A DNA stretch of 64,000 nt from Atrichornis clamosus (lineage: Eukaryota; Chordata; Aves; Passeriformes; Menuridae). The stretch lies in assembly GCA_013400975.1 (NCBI GenBank), contig WBMZ01009036.1:1-64000 (forward strand), given 5' to 3'. The translations under genes were made by a program, and so were the position numbers. The notes beneath the pieces are model-generated. The model saw only the letters and a list, made by a program, of their open reading frames with translations, did not search any database and was not told the DNA's origin. Below, piece by piece: positions 60,928 to 64,000 of the stretch; the first letter of the stretch is position 1, and every line of letters starts with the position of its first letter.

Positions 60928-61509
60928 GTGAGGGAATGTGGGGTACAATGTGGAAGTGCCCTTAGGTGCCCATTTCTGTTTGCAGCTTTACATACGACAC
61001 AGCAGATAAAAATTATACTTCCAGCATTTATTATCCTTTGAAATGTGATATAGACAGGGCCAGCAATGGATAATATCCATTCCCAGTTCACTCATGACTT
61101 AAAGGCACCACGATGCTTTTGGTAAGCTACACGAGGTATTTTCATATAAGTCTGTGAATGTCAGTTCAAAAAGCCCTCTCCCAGTGTAGAAAAGGTACAT
61201 TCTAGCACAGTTACCATGCTTTGTAATATTTAGCTAAAATTAGAGTAAGAAATCACCATGACAGGTTGTTTTTCTGTATCATGCTCCCTTCATTTAACAC
61301 AGCAGCACCTTCAAGCTCTTGACATTTTCTAGCTGGCATCTTCCAGTTTCCTGGATTGTTTGCACAGTCACATCTGGGATACACCCACAGGTAACTCTAG
61401 GAAATAGTTAATGTATTCAGTTGCTGTAAAGTGTAAAAAAAATACCCTGCAGCAAGACTAACACAGCATTTCAATAGTCACCAAGAACTTTATTTCTCCT
61501 TTTGGCTAG

Positions 61510-61715
61510 GCAAAGGAGAACCCACTGAAAACACTGCTTGAAATTATTACTAATTACTTCCTTGAGCACCGTGGGACTTCCAGGAGCACGGGTTCCAGTT
61601 CTGCTCTGTCCACTCCTCAAAGCAAGAGCTCAGCATCGCATCCACCCGACCTGGATGAGGATCTTGTGCATGGGAATGCCAGTGCACTCAACGAAGGCAA
61701 AACTCAAGCCTCCAG
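61510..61715 (+). CDS. MINDY4: MINDY4 coding exon 3 (residues 62-129, codon 130 split)
   Basis: This exon has 68 codons plus 2 nt, with acceptor TTTTGGCTAG and donor CCAG/GTACTC, leaving phase 2. The first 20 residues or so (AKENPLKTLLEIITNYFLEH) match the family helix after the LisH-like motif. The rest is Ser/Thr-rich and then acidic (DLDEDL near residue 108), so probably a disordered linker, which is the variable part of this protein between species. The linker has diverged from the human protein as I recall it, as expected. A 22-bp tandem duplication begins 3 bp into the following intron. Downstream exons, including those with the catalytic Cys and His, lie beyond the window, apart from one weak candidate at 62413-62470. 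Confidence 0.9.
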
Positions 61716-61718
61716 GTA

Positions 61719-61762
61719 CTCTGATCTATTTCTTTTTGCCCTCTGATCTATTTCTTTTTGCC
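61719..61762 (+). repeat. 22-bp tandem duplication beside the exon 3 donor
   Basis: Two perfect units starting CTCTGATCTATTTCTTTTTG, at 61719 and 61741. The first begins 3 bp into intron 3, just after GTA of the donor. Confidence 0.97.
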
Positions 61763-62606
61763 CTCTGTGTTCACTTATTTTTTTAGTTAAGAAAAATAGT
61801 GTCAAATGTTTTATCATTTATACCTTCAGCTCTACTGCATTTTATTAGTTATCCTTGTAACATAAACCTTAACTTTCTAGATTATTAAAATCTCCTGTGC
61901 AAGCCACCCTTGAAAACTGATCTTTTATGTTCCCTACCAATTATGAAGATTGATAACCTCAATTACATCTTTCAGTCACTGAAGCACATAGAAATATAGC
62001 TATTATGCCTTATAAATTTGAAAGACTCAAATTGAAGCATGTTTACATGTGAAACAAACCACCTGTGCTCAAACTGCAGGTATGTTCATGCCTTACATAG
62101 GCAAAAGCGAGGCTTACTGTCTTAAATTCAGTGTTGTTCCAAATAGTGTAGGTTCAGTTGTTTCCATCTTGCAGAATACCTGAAAATAGCATGTAACCAA
62201 GTGTTTAATTTATTAGTGCCTCAAAGAGGACTCACAGCCCTGTGCTTCCATAGAAAGCTTTTAAAATGGGCACAGAAGTATAATTCACCTTCCCAGCCTC
62301 CACTCTCAGGGAATGAATCAGATTTTATTCTTCATCTTAAATGCAACATGCTCACAGCAGCCAAGTCTGAGCATCAGTGCTTGAAAAAACCCCACCAAGT
62401 AATTTCTTACAGGGGAAGAAAGCCAAGATGTTTTAAGTTGAGCTCAGAAGCCACACTTGAGAAGGAGGCAGTGCAAATCAGATCTTCTAATATTTTCTTT
62501 CTTCTTCCTTTTTTTTTTTTTCCTTCTTCTTTCCCTTTTATGGATCTCTCCTGCAGAGGAGTTCCTGACACTGCTCTGTGAGGGCACAGCAGTGCCCAGT
62601 GGTGTT

Positions 62607-62842
62607 AATATTGGAAGGGACCTTAAAGACCTTCTTTTTCCACCCCCTTCCTCTATCCCAGGTTGCTCCAAGCCCCATCCAACCTGGCCTTGAACAATTC
62701 CAGGGATGGGGCAGCCACAGGTCTGGGCAACCTGTGCCAGGGCCTCAGCACCCTCCCAGGGAAGAATTTCTTCCCAATATCCCATCTAACCCTGCCCTCT
62801 GGCAATTGAAAGCCATCAGCTCTTGTCCTGCGGCTGCAGAGT
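62607..62842 (-). mobile_element. CR1 LINE 3' fragment in MINDY4 intron 3
   Basis: TTGGAAGGGACCTTAAAGAC, TCCCAGGTTGCTCCAAGCC, GGGATGGGGCAGCCACAGG and GGGAAGAATTTCTTCCC. The octamer tail is missing. It lies antisense to MINDY4. Confidence 0.94.
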
Positions 62843-63270
62843 TGAGCTAACAAGGGTTACTGTGGGCAGGTTGGCTCAGCCATGTTCTGTTTCAGCCCAC
62901 AAATGAACCAGTCAGGGAAACACCACAGCAAAGCTCAGCTTGGATCATCCTCACCATTGCCATCCCCTCTGGGCAAGGGAAAATCAGGGATTGCCAAGGT
63001 CAACCAGCCAGTGCCTGAAACTGCTTTTAATTTCAACTAGCTGGATAATTTTTAACAATGCTTCCAGGGGAGGAAAGTGTAATCAGCCGGGACTCTGCAC
63101 TGGTTCCTTATTAACGAGTCTGCTTTCCTTTTAACTTCCCTCTTGAAGGTTTGTTTGAATATCTGTAAGTCTTAGAGCAGTCTCCAACCCGACACACAGT
63201 ACCCCTTGGCAATGAGGGGTTATGTGGACCTAGGTCAGGAGTAGCATTCCTCAGATTTCCTAATGATTCC

Positions 63271-63308
63271 AGAGGCAGATCATGCTCCCAGAGGCAGATC
63301 ATGCTCCC
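63271..63308 (+). repeat. 19-bp tandem duplication
   Basis: AGAGGCAGATCATGCTCCC occurs twice in perfect succession. Confidence 0.97.
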
Positions 63309-63789
63309 TTCAGTTTACATGTGAAGCATGTCCTCACAACGTGAGACATACTGCTTGAAAAATTGGTTAATTGAAAGGAGTATTTTTGTGACACAAGATG
63401 TTTCAACTTACGGAATTGCTTTACAATGAATTAGGATGGAGAAGGAAATCCCAGAGTGGAAAACAAGTTCACGGAGAACATTTTCAGGTTAGACAGAACA
63501 TAAATTTATAAACGGACGCAAAAGAGGTCTCGGTGAACTGGGAACTGCTCAATAAAAGAGCTTCCATCACAAAAGTGACTTTCTTTTTGGACTAAAATAA
63601 GTGTTCTACATCTGAACAAAGAGTGAAGAGGGGTCAGTAGAGTCAGTCTAAGTTACATGAGAAAAGAGGATGCGAGCAAAAGTGTTAACAAATTTTCAAA
63701 CAGATGGAGAAGAGATGAGAACTGCTGGTCATGGCTTAGGCCCTGTGTGGTGTAATCTATAAAAGGCACTTTCTGCTGTGATGCACAAC

Positions 63790-64000
63790 CATACAATCAC
63801 AGAATGGCTTGGATTGGAAGGGACCTCAAAGATCACCCGATTCCACCCCCTGCCATGGGCAGGGACACCTCCCACGATCCCAGGTTGCTCCAAGCCCCGT
63901 CCAGCCTGGCCTTGGACACTTCCAGGGATGGGGCAGCCACAGCTTCTCTGGGCAACCTGTGCCAGGGCCTCACCACCCTCACAGGGAAGGATTTCTGCTC
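63790..64000 (-). mobile_element. CR1 LINE 3' fragment, cut by the window end
   Basis: It starts CATACAATCACAGAATGGC, continues TTGGATTGGAAGGGACC, CCATGGGCAGGGACACC and GGGGCAGCCACAGCTTC, and reaches the last base of the window, so its full length is unknown. Antisense to MINDY4, within intron 3. Confidence 0.96.

Noticed and set aside
60928..61041. Open frame continuing past MINDY4 exon 2
   Set aside because: Family similarity stops exactly at a good GTGAGG donor and resumes at exon 3 in phase.

Overview
This window is vertebrate nuclear DNA, almost certainly from a bird. The main evidence is about thirty truncated copies of the CR1 LINE, the dominant avian retrotransposon. They are recognised by the 3' end reading like ATTCTGTGATTCTGTG after a GGTCCCTTCCAACC-type block, or its reverse complement beginning CATAGAATCACAGAATGG. 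The DNA is intron-rich and AT-leaning, has no dense gene arrangement and carries one assembly N at 4128. The species cannot be resolved from the sequence alone.

Layout. Positions 1 to about 57,000 are a long stretch in which I recognise no gene. It holds CR1 fragments on both strands, simple repeats, a probable old CR1/L3-type LINE body at about 22.2-23.3 kb (minus strand), scattered pieces of CR1 ORF2 at 51.7-55.1 kb (plus strand), a 140-bp tandem duplication abutting the N at 4.0-4.27 kb, and a local duplication of about 170 bp (38.15 and 39.75 kb). All open frames there are short and either overlap CR1 or look like chance.

At 57.0-57.5 kb there is a dense CpG island (about 64 CpG in 480 bp by hand count) with a 60-bp GC-rich tandem repeat. 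At 58.97-59.5 kb lies the probable promoter and leader of the one gene I recognise, MINDY4 (FAM188B), a MINDY-family deubiquitinase gene on the plus strand. Three coding exons are clear: 59225-59287, 60808-60927 and 61510-61715. All have GT/AG boundaries, and they join in frame to give about the first 130 residues. The catalytic domain lies beyond the right edge. The last 2.3 kb are intron 3, with two CR1 insertions, the second cut by the window end.

From the vertebrate gene order I recall (CRHR2, INMT, MINDY4, AQP1), the left part would be the interval between CRHR2/INMT and MINDY4. I could not find exons of either upstream gene, but short exons cannot be excluded by eye. I saw no new multi-gene system. 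The most useful leads are the CpG island with its tandem repeat, the ZNF143-like site in intron 1, the upstream ORFs in the MINDY4 leader, the LisH-like motif split by intron 1, and the duplication beside the N.
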